DNA of 64,000 nt from Mucilaginibacter aquatilis (GCF_009755275.1 NZ_WQLA01000005.1:186001-250000); one strand, 5' to 3'; counted from the first letter of the stretch, positions 24,885 through 34,058 are shown. Notes: generated from the letters alone by a model not told the origin. Made by a program: numbers and translations.

Positions 24885-27140
24885 CTATTTAAACCTGGCT
24901 TTAAGTGCCGCCAGTTTACTTTGCATATCGGTTTCCGGTTCCTTTTTGTTGCGGTTTTGGTTGCTGTTGCCAGCCACAGGAGCTTGCTTGCGGTTAGCAC
25001 CATTACCCGCTTTTTCTTCCCCTTTCATGCTAAGTGATATACGCTTACGGTTTACATCTACCTCAGTTACGGTTACCTCAACCTGCTGGTGTACTTTCAA
25101 TACCTCATTAGGGTCTTTAATGTAACGGTTGGTAATCTGACTTAAATGCACCAACCCATCCTGATGAACACCAATATCAACAAAGGCACCAAAGGCCGTA
25201 ATGTTGGTTATAATGCCAGGCAGTTTCATGCCAACTTTTAAATCGCTAATAGCATTAACACCTTCGGTAAAGCTAAACGCTTCGAACTTTTCGCGCGGGT
25301 CGCGGCCTGGTTTAGCCAGTTCGGCCATAATATCGTTCAGTGTAGGTAAGCCTACTTTATCTGATGTATATTTTTGCAGCGGGATGCTTTTACGCAACTT
25401 TTCATTAGTCATCAGGTCGCGAATGGTAGCGTTGCTATCTTTAGCCATTTGTTGCACTAACGTATACCGCTCCGGGTGAACACCGCTTGCTTCTAACGGA
25501 TTTTCGGAGCCCTGAATACGCAAAAAGCCAGCTGCCTGCTCAAATGCTTTTTCTCCTAAACGGGGCACCTTTTTTAATTGTTCGCGGGTTTTAAATGCGC
25601 CGTTTTGATTTCGGTACTCCACAATGTTTTGGGCCAATTGAGGACCAAGGCCTGACACATATGCCAAAATTTGCTTTGAGGCAGTGTTAAGCTCTACCCC
25701 TACCGCATTTACACAACTAACTACGGTATCATCCAAAGATGTTTGCAGTTTGCTTTGGTCAACATCATGCTGGTATTGTCCTACTCCAATTGATTTTGGA
25801 TCAATTTTAACCAATTCTGCCAGTGGGTCCATTAAACGACGACCAATCGATACCGCGCCGCGCACAGTAACATCCTTATCCGGGAATTCTTCACGAGCTA
25901 CTTCTGATGCTGAGTAAATTGATGCGCCACTCTCGTTTACCATAACCATAGTTACGCCCGGCAGGTTAAGGTTGCGTACAAAAGTTTCGGTTTCTCTGCC
26001 AGCGGTACCATTGCCAATAGCAATAGCCTCAATCTTATAGGTCTCAAACAAGTGCTGAACAGTTTTTTCAGCTTCACGGGCTTGTCCTGCGCCGGTATGC
26101 GGAAAAATAGCTGTGTATTCTAAAAGCTTACCCTGCTCATCTAAGCAAACTACTTTACAACCGGTACGAAAGCCGGGGTCAATAGCCATAACACGCTTTT
26201 GACCCAGCGGTGCAGCAAGCAATAACTGGCGTGCATTTTCAGCAAATACCCTTATAGCTTCTTCATCTGCCTTTTTCTTAGTAATAAGGCGGGCCTCGGT
26301 TTCCATTGATGGTTTAAGCAATCGTTTATAACCATCGGCTATAGCCAACCTTATTTGGTCGCTTGATGAATTATTGGCCGTAACAAACGTACGGTCGAGC
26401 ATGGCAATGGCATCGTCTTCAGGCGGTAAAATATCTAAATACAATATCTCTTCCTTTTCGCCGCGGCGCATAGCCAGTATACGGTGCGATGGTGCTGATT
26501 TAACAGCTTCCTTCCAATCAAAATAGTCTTTGTACTTAATACCCGCCTCTTCTTTACCCGGTGCCACTTTCGATTGAAACTCACCTCTCTCAATAAACAA
26601 ATCGCGCATTTTGGCGCGCACCTCGGCATTTTCGCTAATGGTTTCGGCAATAATATCACGGGCGCCTGAAAGGGCTTCTTCAGGGCTGTTTACGCCTTTT
26701 TCTGCATCAACGTATTTATCAGCCTCTAACAAAAGGTCAACTTTATTTTGTATAAAAATAAGATCAGCCAAAGGTTGTAAGCCCTTTTCGCGGGCAGCAG
26801 TTGCACGCGTTTTACGTTTAGGGCGGTATGGCAAATACAAATCCTCTAATGCTACCATGGTTTCGGCAGCATCAATTTGTTCTTGTAACTCCGGCGTTAG
26901 TTTGCCCATATCGTTAAGCGATTTCAGAATAGCTTCGCGGCGTTTATCTAAGTCTCTTAGTTGTTGTATTCTATCGCGTATGGCGGTAATCTGTACTTCG
27001 TCAAGGCTGCCGGTAAGCTCCTTGCGGTATCTTGAAATAAAGGGAACGGTGGCGCCCTCATCTAACAAGCTTACCGTAGCGGTAACTTGTTTTGAAGCTA
27101 CGGATAGCTCCTGGGCAATTTTTAAATGATGATCTATCAT
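24885..27140 (-). CDS. tex: Tex-family RNA-binding transcriptional accessory protein
   Basis: A 751-residue homologue of bacterial Tex/eukaryotic Spt6. In order: helical N-terminal domain (VPFISRYRKELTGSLDEVQI), YqgF-like RNase H fold (about 325-450, VMAIDPGFRTGCKVVCLDEQGKLLEY), helix-hairpin-helix DNA-binding region (LGPQLAQNIVEYRNQNG, then RLGEKAFEQAAGFLRI), and an S1 RNA-binding domain (about 640-710, GIITNITAFGAFVDIGVHQDGLVHLSQ). A low-complexity basic tail follows. It acts in transcription and RNA metabolism. Single gene. Confidence 0.97.
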   Translation of the reverse strand: MIDHHLKIAQELSVASKQVTATVSLLDEGATVPFISRYRKELTGSLDEVQITAIRDRIQQLRDLDKRREAILKSLNDMGKLTPELQEQIDAAETMVALEDLYLPYRPKRKTRATAAREKGLQPLADLIFIQNKVDLLLEADKYVDAEKGVNSPEEALSGARDIIAETISENAEVRAKMRDLFIERGEFQSKVAPGKEEAGIKYKDYFDWKEAVKSAPSHRILAMRRGEKEEILYLDILPPEDDAIAMLDRTFVTANNSSSDQIRLAIADGYKRLLKPSMETEARLITKKKADEEAIRVFAENARQLLLAAPLGQKRVMAIDPGFRTGCKVVCLDEQGKLLEYTAIFPHTGAGQAREAEKTVQHLFETYKIEAIAIGNGTAGRETETFVRNLNLPGVTMVMVNESGASIYSASEVAREEFPDKDVTVRGAVSIGRRLMDPLAELVKIDPKSIGVGQYQHDVDQSKLQTSLDDTVVSCVNAVGVELNTASKQILAYVSGLGPQLAQNIVEYRNQNGAFKTREQLKKVPRLGEKAFEQAAGFLRIQGSENPLEASGVHPERYTLVQQMAKDSNATIRDLMTNEKLRKSIPLQKYTSDKVGLPTLNDIMAELAKPGRDPREKFEAFSFTEGVNAISDLKVGMKLPGIITNITAFGAFVDIGVHQDGLVHLSQITNRYIKDPNEVLKVHQQVEVTVTEVDVNRKRISLSMKGEEKAGNGANRKQAPVAGNSNQNRNKKEPETDMQSKLAALKARFK

Positions 27141-27206
27141 GTATCACTATGCTTTTTCGGGATTGCGAAATTGAGGATATTTTGGCAAATATGAAAGCCA
27201 ACAATG

Positions 27207-27273
27207 CTCCCTGAAGGGGGAGAACAAGTTAACATTTGGTATCTTGCGCCATAACTTTGGATTTCCCTTCAGG
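27207..27273. repeat. Inverted repeat with CCTGAAGGG / CCCTTCAGG arms
   Basis: CCTGAAGGG (27210-27218) and CCCTTCAGG (27265-27273) are perfect 9-bp inverted copies about 46 bp apart; the left copy sits in a small hairpin CTCCC...GGGAG (27207-27222). It occupies the divergent region between tex and a 73-codon gene. Confidence 0.5.
27252..27259 (+). promoter_or_regulatory. Putative -7 box of the 73-residue protein gene
   Basis: TAACTTTG is a full match to TAnnTTTG, 31 bp upstream of the ATG at 27291. The nearest TTTG upstream is only 13 bp away, which is shorter than usual spacing. Confidence 0.33.
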
Positions 27274-27290
27274 AGGGTTAAGAATACTAT

Positions 27291-27512
27291 ATGGATGCAC
27301 ACCAAATGCGGTTGTTTGAATTTAAGCTGGAGGAGATATATAACCGTACTGAATGGCTACAGTATGAATTGCCTTTGCAAAAATTTATAGCCTTATTCCC
27401 GATTGAGTATAAGGACGACATGCCTCAACGCCCTGAAATGCCCGAGGAACCTGATTTGGACCGTGACACCAAGCTGGCTATTTTGGTTGCCTTTCGTGAG
27501 GCTTTCAGTTAA
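27291..27512 (+). CDS. Small acidic protein of unknown function (73 aa)
   Basis: A 73-residue soluble protein that I do not recognise. It has an amphipathic N-terminal part (RLFEFKLEEIYNRTEWLQYEL), a Pro/Glu-rich linker (MPQRPEMPEEPDLDRD) and a short C-terminal helix (TKLAILVAFREAFS). Support for coding is the plausible composition, a -7 box upstream and a fit into the gap between tex and the next gene. Its stop overlaps the stop of the convergent membrane-protein gene by two bases. Confidence 0.6.
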   Translation: MDAHQMRLFEFKLEEIYNRTEWLQYELPLQKFIALFPIEYKDDMPQRPEMPEEPDLDRDTKLAILVAFREAFS

Positions 27513-27727
27513 GATTTTTTTTGAGCTTTTTCGTGCTTGGTTACTGCTATAACCATGGCACCAAGTAAAGTAGTGAAGCAAACAACGCCTAATATAGCCA
27601 AAGCAACCCGCCAGTTTTGATGCAGTAACATCCCTTTATAAATACTGCGAACGCCTACTACAATCATTCCTCCTATGATTATAAAAGGCACTATTAGTTT
27701 TTGCCGCATGGTTAAGTTACTCTTCAT
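27509..27727 (-). CDS. Small two-helix membrane protein (72 aa)
   Basis: An unrecognised 72-residue protein with two predicted membrane helices (about 12-30, KLIVPFIIIGGMIVVGV; about 43-63, VALAILGVVCFTTLLGAMVIA) and a basic C-terminus KHEKAQKKS. The ATG at 27727 is preferred over one seven codons earlier because it gives a compact positively charged N-terminus. It converges with the 73-residue protein gene, their stop codons overlapping. Confidence 0.65.
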   Translation of the reverse strand: MKSNLTMRQKLIVPFIIIGGMIVVGVRSIYKGMLLHQNWRVALAILGVVCFTTLLGAMVIAVTKHEKAQKKS

Positions 27728-27863
27728 AATCTTAAATATAAGCTGCATTTAGTGTAAAAGCAAAACATGGGCTTAAATTGCATAATCAGCCTTATAAAAT
27801 GTCGCAAACACACCGCTTAACTAGGGAAGCAAGCAGGCATATTTGTATTAAACAATTACAACT

Positions 27864-28322
27864 ATGGAAAAGCTAACGTTCAATGTTACCATTAATGAAT
27901 CGCGCCAGCAGGTTTGGAAAACTTTATGGAGCAATGAAACTTACCCGCAATGGACAGCTGCGTTTTGTGAAGGCTCGCACGCAGTTACAAACTGGAGGGA
28001 AGGCAGTAAGGTATTGTTTCTCGATCAGCAGCAGAATGGAATGGTATCAGTAATAGCCAAACGAATTGAGCCCGAATTTATGTCGTTTAAACATTTAGGC
28101 GAGGTAAAAGAAGGTATTGAAGACACGGAAAGCGAAGCTGTGAAGGCCTGGGCTGGCGCACATGAAAATTATACATTAAAGGAGGTTAACGGCAAAACTG
28201 AACTTATTATAGAGCTGGAAGGCGATGGCCTCCCCGACGAATTCAAAACATTCTTTGTAAACACGTGGCCTGCGGCGTTAAACCTATTAAAACAAGTTGC
28301 AGAGAAAAATCCGGCTGAATAA
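27864..28322 (+). CDS. SRPBCC (AHSA1-like) domain protein
   Basis: A 152-residue START/Bet v 1-like protein. It begins with the typical strand and helix pair LTFNVTINESRQQVWKTLWSNETYPQWT, continues FCEGSHAVTNWREGSKVLFLD, and ends with a long C-terminal helix (FVNTWPAALNLLKQVAEK). Members bind hydrophobic ligands or chaperones; no specific function can be given. The gene is followed 43 bp later by the CBM9/PKD protein gene. Confidence 0.88.
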   Translation: MEKLTFNVTINESRQQVWKTLWSNETYPQWTAAFCEGSHAVTNWREGSKVLFLDQQQNGMVSVIAKRIEPEFMSFKHLGEVKEGIEDTESEAVKAWAGAHENYTLKEVNGKTELIIELEGDGLPDEFKTFFVNTWPAALNLLKQVAEKNPAE

Positions 28323-28365
28323 TTAATATTGTAAAACCACAGCAGTGGCATCCAATATTAAGCAC

Positions 28366-29436
28366 ATGCGTAAAAGTATTCTATCTGGTTTGATTGTATT
28401 ACTAAGCGTCGGCGCATTTGCGCAAGACGACCGGGGTTATAAAATATATCAGTTTCCGGCCAATATGATACCAAGGATAGATGGAAAGACTGACGACTGG
28501 GATAGTTTTCCTAAAGAGTATATTGTTGGTACAGACCAGCTTTGGGATGATTCTAAACATTATCCTTCAATCGATCCTAAAAACCTGGACGTCAAAGTAC
28601 GTGTTGCATGGGTTAAAGGACTAAACCGGCTATACTTTTTGTACGAGGCTTATGATAACTACTGGGATTTTAGCCGGCCCGATTTGCATAACGACACGTT
28701 TGAGATAGTGGTAGACGGTGACCTATCGGGCGGGCCGCTTATTACCGACTGGCATCCAAACCAAAGCCTTAACCCATGGGACATTTACTTTTCATACCAT
28801 GGTGTGCATGCTCAAAACTACCACATTTTTACCCCGGCTGTAGGTAAAGACTGGGCACTTGCCTGGGGAAGCCAACCTTGGATCAAAAACCTGCCTTATT
28901 CAAACATTGCTTATTCATATAATTTTAAACCAGGCCAGCCAGGCAAACTGATTGCCGAATTTTGGATAACTCCGTTTGATTATGCCGGCGCCGAAGGTCC
29001 GCAAAGAGCTGTTGAGTCGGTATTGAGCGATAACAAGAAAATTGGCCTTACTTGGGCCGTTATTGATTATGACGATGTTAACGATGAATCAAAAAAAGGC
29101 TTCTGGAACCTATCTAAAAATCATAAAATGTATGGCAATACTAGTTTGGGTACTGTATTTACCCTTATGCCATTAGATGCTAAATATCAAAAAGCCATTG
29201 ATGCCCGTTGGTCATTCATTATTACAGATATGAATAAACGCTCAGTAACTTTTAAGGACGAAAGCATTGGTAAAATAGCCTCATGGAAATGGGACTTTGG
29301 CGATGGCACCTTCTCTACCGAACAAAGCCCGGTACATCAATACAAAAACGCCGGTAAGTACATTGTGGTGCTTAATATTGATGGGCCTGCAGGCAGCTCG
29401 CGTATGTCAAAAGTGTGGGACGTAGCCGTTAAATAA
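28366..29436 (+). CDS. Secreted CBM9-like/PKD domain protein
   Basis: A 356-residue exported protein; the ATG at 28366 gives a clean signal peptide (MRKSILSGLIVLLSVGAFAQ), so an upstream GTG is not used. Residues about 30-250 resemble the family 9 carbohydrate-binding/DOMON-like sandwich (PRIDGKTDDWDSFPKEY, VRVAWVKGLNRLYFLYEAYD, HNDTFEIVVDGD). The C-terminus is a PKD domain (about 275-356) with WKWDFGDGTFSTEQSPVHQY. Such proteins bind glycans or act in cell-surface adhesion. No catalytic domain is present. Confidence 0.82.
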   Translation: MRKSILSGLIVLLSVGAFAQDDRGYKIYQFPANMIPRIDGKTDDWDSFPKEYIVGTDQLWDDSKHYPSIDPKNLDVKVRVAWVKGLNRLYFLYEAYDNYWDFSRPDLHNDTFEIVVDGDLSGGPLITDWHPNQSLNPWDIYFSYHGVHAQNYHIFTPAVGKDWALAWGSQPWIKNLPYSNIAYSYNFKPGQPGKLIAEFWITPFDYAGAEGPQRAVESVLSDNKKIGLTWAVIDYDDVNDESKKGFWNLSKNHKMYGNTSLGTVFTLMPLDAKYQKAIDARWSFIITDMNKRSVTFKDESIGKIASWKWDFGDGTFSTEQSPVHQYKNAGKYIVVLNIDGPAGSSRMSKVWDVAVK

Positions 29437-29472
29437 ACTGTTGATAAAATACGGAAGTTAGGTTTGCGCTTT

Positions 29473-29922
29473 TTATTTACGCAATGCGGCAACTTCTTTT
29501 ACCGTTACAGCAGGTGCTTTATTGCCAAAATTATTGCGTACATAAGTAAGTACATCGGCAATTTGCTGGTTGGTAAGATGCGTAAATGCGGGCATAATAT
29601 TTTTGTACTCCTCCCCGTCTATCTCAACACCCTGCATACCTTTCAACAAAATGTTCACCAACTTATCACTGCTGCCCAGTACATAAGATGTTTTAATAAG
29701 CGGTGCATTCATTCCGGGTATACCACCACCATCAACCTGATGGCATGAAAGGCAGTTTGCAGCGTACACTGCCTGACCGCGTTGTACAGAACCTTTTAAA
29801 GCTGCTGCAACTGCGGGTTTGGCGTTGCTTGCAGGCTTTTTACTTTGCGCTTTTAACACACTAAAACAGCCAACTAACAGGAACACAAGTAAAATATATT
29901 TTATTTCCATTGAAATAGTCAT
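29473..29922 (-). CDS. Exported c-type cytochrome
   Basis: A 149-residue protein with signal peptide (about 5-26, MEIKYILLVFLLVGCFSVLKAQ) and one class I haem site Cys57-x-x-Cys60-His61 (CLSCHQ); the axial ligand is probably Met110 in NIMPAF. The rest fits a small monohaem cytochrome (AVYAANCLSCH, ADVLTYVRNNFG). It transfers electrons in the periplasm; a partner is not encoded next to it. The start could also be the ATG at 29910. It converges with the CBM9/PKD gene. Confidence 0.92.
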   Translation of the reverse strand: MTISMEIKYILLVFLLVGCFSVLKAQSKKPASNAKPAVAAALKGSVQRGQAVYAANCLSCHQVDGGGIPGMNAPLIKTSYVLGSSDKLVNILLKGMQGVEIDGEEYKNIMPAFTHLTNQQIADVLTYVRNNFGNKAPAVTVKEVAALRK

Positions 29923-30064
29923 TTTATAAAGAACTACTAATTTAATTCAATTTTAGATGAGTTTGAACGCGCGAATGCAACTTTTGCAAGGCAATCATCA
30001 TATTCTACAAAATCCATAGACTTAATTTTAAATGTTTGTTTACTTTGTACACTACTAGTAAACA

Positions 30065-31273
30065 ATGAAAAAATTACATTTCTTAATATATCTGATTTTA
30101 TGCGCACTTTCAGTTTCAGCGCAAACAAATTTTAAAACGGGCATTTGGCGGGGCGCTATCAAATCAGCAACCGGTGAGGTGCCATTTAATTTTGAAGTTG
30201 CCCAGGAGGCCGGCAAAAAGGTAATGTACATTATAAACGCGTCTGAACGCTTTAAAGTAAATAACATTCAAACCAAGGCCGATTCGCTTTTTATACGTAT
30301 GCCTTTGTTCGATTCGGAGTTTCGCCTTAAACAGGAGGGAAATCAACTTAGCGGCCAATTCATCAAACACCTTGGAGAAAGAGATGCCGCAACACCATTT
30401 AATGCCCAGTACGGGCAAAAGTGGCGCTTTTCTGAGAAACCGGAAGCACCGGTATATAATGTGAGTGGCAGATGGCGTGCAATTTTTGGCGATGGTGCCG
30501 AACGAGATACTACAGTAGGAGAGTTTAACCAAACCGGCAACCGCGTTACAGGCACCTTTTTGACCACCACCGGCGACTACCGCTACCTGGAAGGCACGGT
30601 AAGTGGCAATAAGCTATACTTATCGTGCTTTGACGGCGGGCATGCTTTTCTTTTTAAGGCTGATATAGCAAGTGACAAAACTATCACAAACGGCACCTTT
30701 GGCCGTACGCCATGGACGGCCGTTAGAGATGTAAAGGCAAAACTACCCGATGCCTACTCTCTTACGGCATTGAAGCCGGGTTATAAAGAAATAGATTTTT
30801 CATTTCCTGATGTAAACGGCCAAAAAGTATCACTTTCAGGTGCCCGGTTTAAAAATAAGGTTGTAATAATACAAATAATGGGTTCATGGTGCCCAAACTG
30901 TATGGACGAAACCGCTTACCTTGTTAATTACTATAAAAAGTATCAAAGCAAGGGTGTTGAAGTTTTGGGATTAGCTTATGAAAGGACTACCGACTTCGAA
31001 AAATCTAAAAAAGCTGTGTTGCAGGAACGACAACATCTTGGCGTACCGTATCCGTTGCTTATTACGGGCTTTACCAGCAATAAAAAAGAGGCAGCCAAAA
31101 GCCTACCTATGCTTAATAACGTAATGGCTTTTCCAACCACTATTATTATTGATAAAAAGGGCGAAGTTCGAAAAATTTATACGGGGTTTAGCGGCCCCGG
31201 AACAGGCAGCTATTATACTGAATTTGTTAACGAATTTGAGCGCCTTACTGATGCTTTGCTGGCAGAGAAGTAA
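30065..31273 (+). CDS. TlpA-like thioredoxin-fold protein, exported
   Basis: A 402-residue protein with signal peptide (LILCALSVSAQ). The N-terminal two-thirds are beta-rich (GIWRGAIKSATGEVPFNFEV, RWRAIFGDGAERDTTVGEF), a pattern seen in Bacteroidota TlpA relatives with an N-terminal DUF4369-like or lipocalin-like domain. The C-terminal domain (about 235-400) is thioredoxin-like with the redox motif W-C-P-N-C (GSWCPNCMDE) and the cis-Pro loop AFPTTIIID. It likely reduces or exchanges periplasmic disulfides. It is divergent from the cytochrome gene. Confidence 0.92.
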   Translation: MKKLHFLIYLILCALSVSAQTNFKTGIWRGAIKSATGEVPFNFEVAQEAGKKVMYIINASERFKVNNIQTKADSLFIRMPLFDSEFRLKQEGNQLSGQFIKHLGERDAATPFNAQYGQKWRFSEKPEAPVYNVSGRWRAIFGDGAERDTTVGEFNQTGNRVTGTFLTTTGDYRYLEGTVSGNKLYLSCFDGGHAFLFKADIASDKTITNGTFGRTPWTAVRDVKAKLPDAYSLTALKPGYKEIDFSFPDVNGQKVSLSGARFKNKVVIIQIMGSWCPNCMDETAYLVNYYKKYQSKGVEVLGLAYERTTDFEKSKKAVLQERQHLGVPYPLLITGFTSNKKEAAKSLPMLNNVMAFPTTIIIDKKGEVRKIYTGFSGPGTGSYYTEFVNEFERLTDALLAEK

Positions 31274-31308
31274 GGAAGTAATTATCCTGCTACCATAGGA
31301 AATACTTT

Positions 31309-31316
31309 TATATTTG
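31309..31316 (+). promoter_or_regulatory. Putative -7 box of the PRTase gene
   Basis: TATATTTG matches TAnnTTTG about 66 bp before the ATG. No TTG is visible at -33. Confidence 0.35.
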
Positions 31317-31382
31317 CTGTGCTTAAGTGGACTGTTCCATTTGGCAGTATAAACAGCCACAGCGTACTTACAACTCATTAAT

Positions 31383-31889
31383 ATGGCCGAAAAGCTTTTA
31401 ATACTCAACAAGCAGCAAATACAGCAAAGAATTGACCGTATTGCTTACCAAATTCTTGAAGACAACTTTGAAGAACAGGAAATTGTAATTGCGGGTATAC
31501 TTACGCAAGGCAGTGTAATTGCCAAACGCATTAAGGCAGTGCTCGAAAATATAGCTCCCTTTAAATGCACAATGATCAATATTGAAATTGATAAAAATGC
31601 CAGCCACCTTGAGGCCAACCTTGATGCTGATATAAATATATGCGCTAATAAGGTGGTTATTTTAGTTGATGATGTGCTTAACAGCGGAAAAACGCTTGCT
31701 TACGGTTTTGGGGTGTTTTTAGATGTTCCGCTTAAAAAACTACGTACCGTTGTACTGGTTGATCGTAATCATAAAAGCTTCCCGGTAAGTACCGACTTTT
31801 CGGGGATGGCGCTTTCAACTGTAATTAAGCAGCACGTATATGTTTCATTAACCGAAACCGGCGATGAAGATGCCGTGTATTTAGGATAA
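31383..31889 (+). CDS. Phosphoribosyltransferase-domain protein (PyrR/Hpt-like)
   Basis: A 168-residue type I PRTase. The PRPP-binding motif is VVILVDDVLNSGKTL (about 97-111), with the N-terminal flexible-loop region GILTQGSVIAKRI. The length and motif resemble PyrR-type bifunctional regulator/uracil PRTase or hypoxanthine PRTase; no pyr or pur genes are adjacent, so the base specificity is open. A strong terminator follows. Confidence 0.88.
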   Translation: MAEKLLILNKQQIQQRIDRIAYQILEDNFEEQEIVIAGILTQGSVIAKRIKAVLENIAPFKCTMINIEIDKNASHLEANLDADINICANKVVILVDDVLNSGKTLAYGFGVFLDVPLKKLRTVVLVDRNHKSFPVSTDFSGMALSTVIKQHVYVSLTETGDEDAVYLG

Positions 31890-31894
31890 CTTTA

Positions 31895-31938
31895 AAATAA
31901 CAAAGGCTGCCTTTTATTAAGGGCAGCCTTTGTTATTT
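31895..31938. terminator. Strong bidirectional terminator between PRTase and OmpA lipoprotein genes
   Basis: Perfect 17-bp arms (31895-31911 and 31922-31938) with GGCTGCC core, a 10-nt loop and A/T tracts on both sides. It lies between two convergent genes. Confidence 0.93.
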
Positions 31939-31957
31939 ATATGCTTTTTATACGGTA

Positions 31958-32638
31958 TTAGTTACCTGCCTGTTTAGCTTCTTGTTTTAATTGATCGTTT
32001 GCTACAATCACAATCTCCACACGACGGTTTTGAGCACGACCCGCTTCGGTACTGTTATCTGCAATAGGCTCATTAAAACCTTTACCCGAAGTAGTTAAGC
32101 GCGATCCGCTTACACCATGTGAACTGATATAAGACTTAACTGATTCGGCGCGGCGTACTGAAAGATCCTGGTTAAGCTCGGCACTACCGGTATTGTCGGT
32201 ATGGCCAACAATTAAAATATTGGTTTGCGGATTGTTGGTTAATGAAGTGGCCAGGTTGCTCAAGTTTGTTTGAGCTGCTGACTTTAACGCAGTTTTATTA
32301 ACATCGAATAATATACCCGAATCAAATTTCACCAATATACCCTCGCCTTGGCGTTCAACAGTGGCGCCTGGTACTGTTTGTTTAATTTCGGCTGCTTGCC
32401 TGTCCATTTTACGGCCAATAAATGCACCTGCTGTACCACCTACGGCACCACCTATAATAGCGCCCAATGCGGTGTTACCAGCACTTTTACCTATAATTGC
32501 ACCAATTGTGCCACCTGCGCCGGCACCAATAGCAGCACCTTTTTGAGTTTTGGTTAACGAGTTACAACCCGAACCAATTAAGCTGACAGTAGCTAAACCT
32601 ACAGCCACTATAGCTGTTTTGAATTTTATGGTTTTCAT
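31958..32638 (-). CDS. OmpA-family lipoprotein with glycine-zipper (YiaD-like)
   Basis: A 226-residue outer-membrane lipoprotein: lipobox IGSGC (Cys25), a glycine-zipper segment (about 32-75, GAAIGAGAGGTIGAIIGKSAG) that probably inserts in or packs against the membrane, and an OmpA domain (about 100-215) with NILIVGHTDNTGSAELNQDLSVRRAESV and the AQNRRVEIVI peptidoglycan-binding signature. It would tether the outer membrane to peptidoglycan. Transcribed alone from the 289-bp region shared with the permease gene. Confidence 0.95.
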   Translation of the reverse strand: MKTIKFKTAIVAVGLATVSLIGSGCNSLTKTQKGAAIGAGAGGTIGAIIGKSAGNTALGAIIGGAVGGTAGAFIGRKMDRQAAEIKQTVPGATVERQGEGILVKFDSGILFDVNKTALKSAAQTNLSNLATSLTNNPQTNILIVGHTDNTGSAELNQDLSVRRAESVKSYISSHGVSGSRLTTSGKGFNEPIADNSTEAGRAQNRRVEIVIVANDQLKQEAKQAGN

Positions 32639-32927
32639 TTTTTGATGTATGTAAAATTATTGTGCCTCAAGATTACAAATCTCTTGCCAAAGTGTTTAAG
32701 AATTTTGCTTTATTAACTCGGCTGTCAGTGTTTGACACTCTTGAATTAAAAAGTTTAATTTGTAAACAAAACAAGCTGCTAAGCAGGTGTTTGCTTAGTG
32801 TACTTAATTTGGTGTAATTGAACTAAAATACAAGCGCATAAGTGTAACAAAAGCATCCTTATTCAACTTCAAACACACGATAACAAATAATTAAGCTATA
32901 TTGATTTAAAAAATACCCCACGCTATT

Positions 32928-34058
32928 TTGAATGATTTAACACCCGGACAGAGAGCCTGGCACGTGTTCAAAAAAAACAGGGCGGCCATGGCCGGTTTGC
33001 TATTAATTGCATTAGCCTTTTTTACCGCGGTGTTTGCCTACATGCTTATGCCAGATGACTCGCCCAATGCCAACAGCATGTCGCTACCGTTAAGTCTGAA
33101 AAAACCGGGGGCAAGCTTTAAGGTGTTGCTTATACCCAATCAAGACAAGCAAGAACGCCCTGGCGTTTTATCCGCTTTTTTTTCGGGAAAACCCCTGGTG
33201 TATAGACAAGTTCCTATCACCTCCTATCAAATAAAAGCTGATTCGGTTATTGTTGATGAGTATGTAAGCAGTGAAGACAAGCCCGAGCGCAGGGCATTCG
33301 CATTAAGTACTTTCAGCAAACCTGCGTTAACAACCAATAAAAGTAGCTTCGCTAATCAATTCATTGAAAATAAAACGTTTTGGCTCGGCAGCGATATTTA
33401 CGGCCGCGATTTATTGAGCAGAGTAATTTTAGGCACACGTATATCCTTAGCTGTTGGTATTATGGCTGTGTTGATTAGTTTGGTGGTTGGTGTTACCATT
33501 GGCGCCGTTGCCGGGTATTACGGGGGTAAAACCGATGCAGTGCTAAGCTGGGTAATGAATATTCTATGGTCGTTGCCGGCATTGCTGCTGGTTATTGCGT
33601 TGTCATTTGCGCTGGGCAAAGGCCTTTGGCAAATATTTATTGCCGTAGGACTATCAATGTGGGTTGAAGCGGCGCGTTTGGTACGCGGGCAGGTAATAAG
33701 CTTAAAACAAGCGGAATATATTGAGGCAGCCCGTGCTTTAGGTTATACTAACTCGCGCATAATTACCAGGCACATTTTACCTAACATGGCCGGACCGGTA
33801 ATGGTTATTGCAGCATCAAATTTTGCATCGGCAATACTGCTAGAAGCCGGGTTGAGCTTTTTAGGTTTTGGCGCTCAACCACCGGTACCAACTTGGGGAG
33901 GAATGATCAGAGAACATTACGGTTATATAATTATGGATGCCGCCTACCTGGCTATTATACCTGGTTTGGCTATAATGATAATGGTGTATGCGTTTAACCT
34001 GGTAACTACCGGTTTGCGCGATGCTTTTGATATAAAATCGCAAAACGTTAGGTTATAA
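32928..34058 (+). CDS. ABC transporter permease, DppC/OppC type
   Basis: A 376-residue inner-membrane permease of peptide/nickel ABC importers. TM1 lies at about 19-40, followed by a long periplasmic segment (about 41-155) and five more helices; the permease EAA loop reads EAARALGYTNSRIITRHILPNMAG. The start is TTG at 32928: an in-frame TAA lies seven codons upstream and the next ATG falls inside TM1. It is about 75 residues longer than E. coli DppC, the excess being in the first periplasmic segment. No second permease, ATPase or binding protein is adjacent; it is followed 38 bp later by the SpoIIE gene. Confidence 0.9.
   Translation: MNDLTPGQRAWHVFKKNRAAMAGLLLIALAFFTAVFAYMLMPDDSPNANSMSLPLSLKKPGASFKVLLIPNQDKQERPGVLSAFFSGKPLVYRQVPITSYQIKADSVIVDEYVSSEDKPERRAFALSTFSKPALTTNKSSFANQFIENKTFWLGSDIYGRDLLSRVILGTRISLAVGIMAVLISLVVGVTIGAVAGYYGGKTDAVLSWVMNILWSLPALLLVIALSFALGKGLWQIFIAVGLSMWVEAARLVRGQVISLKQAEYIEAARALGYTNSRIITRHILPNMAGPVMVIAASNFASAILLEAGLSFLGFGAQPPVPTWGGMIREHYGYIIMDAAYLAIIPGLAIMIMVYAFNLVTTGLRDAFDIKSQNVRL

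Noticed and set aside
26611..27129. 172-codon plus-strand frame
   Set aside because: Antisense to tex, Ser-rich composition typical of a reverse-frame artefact.
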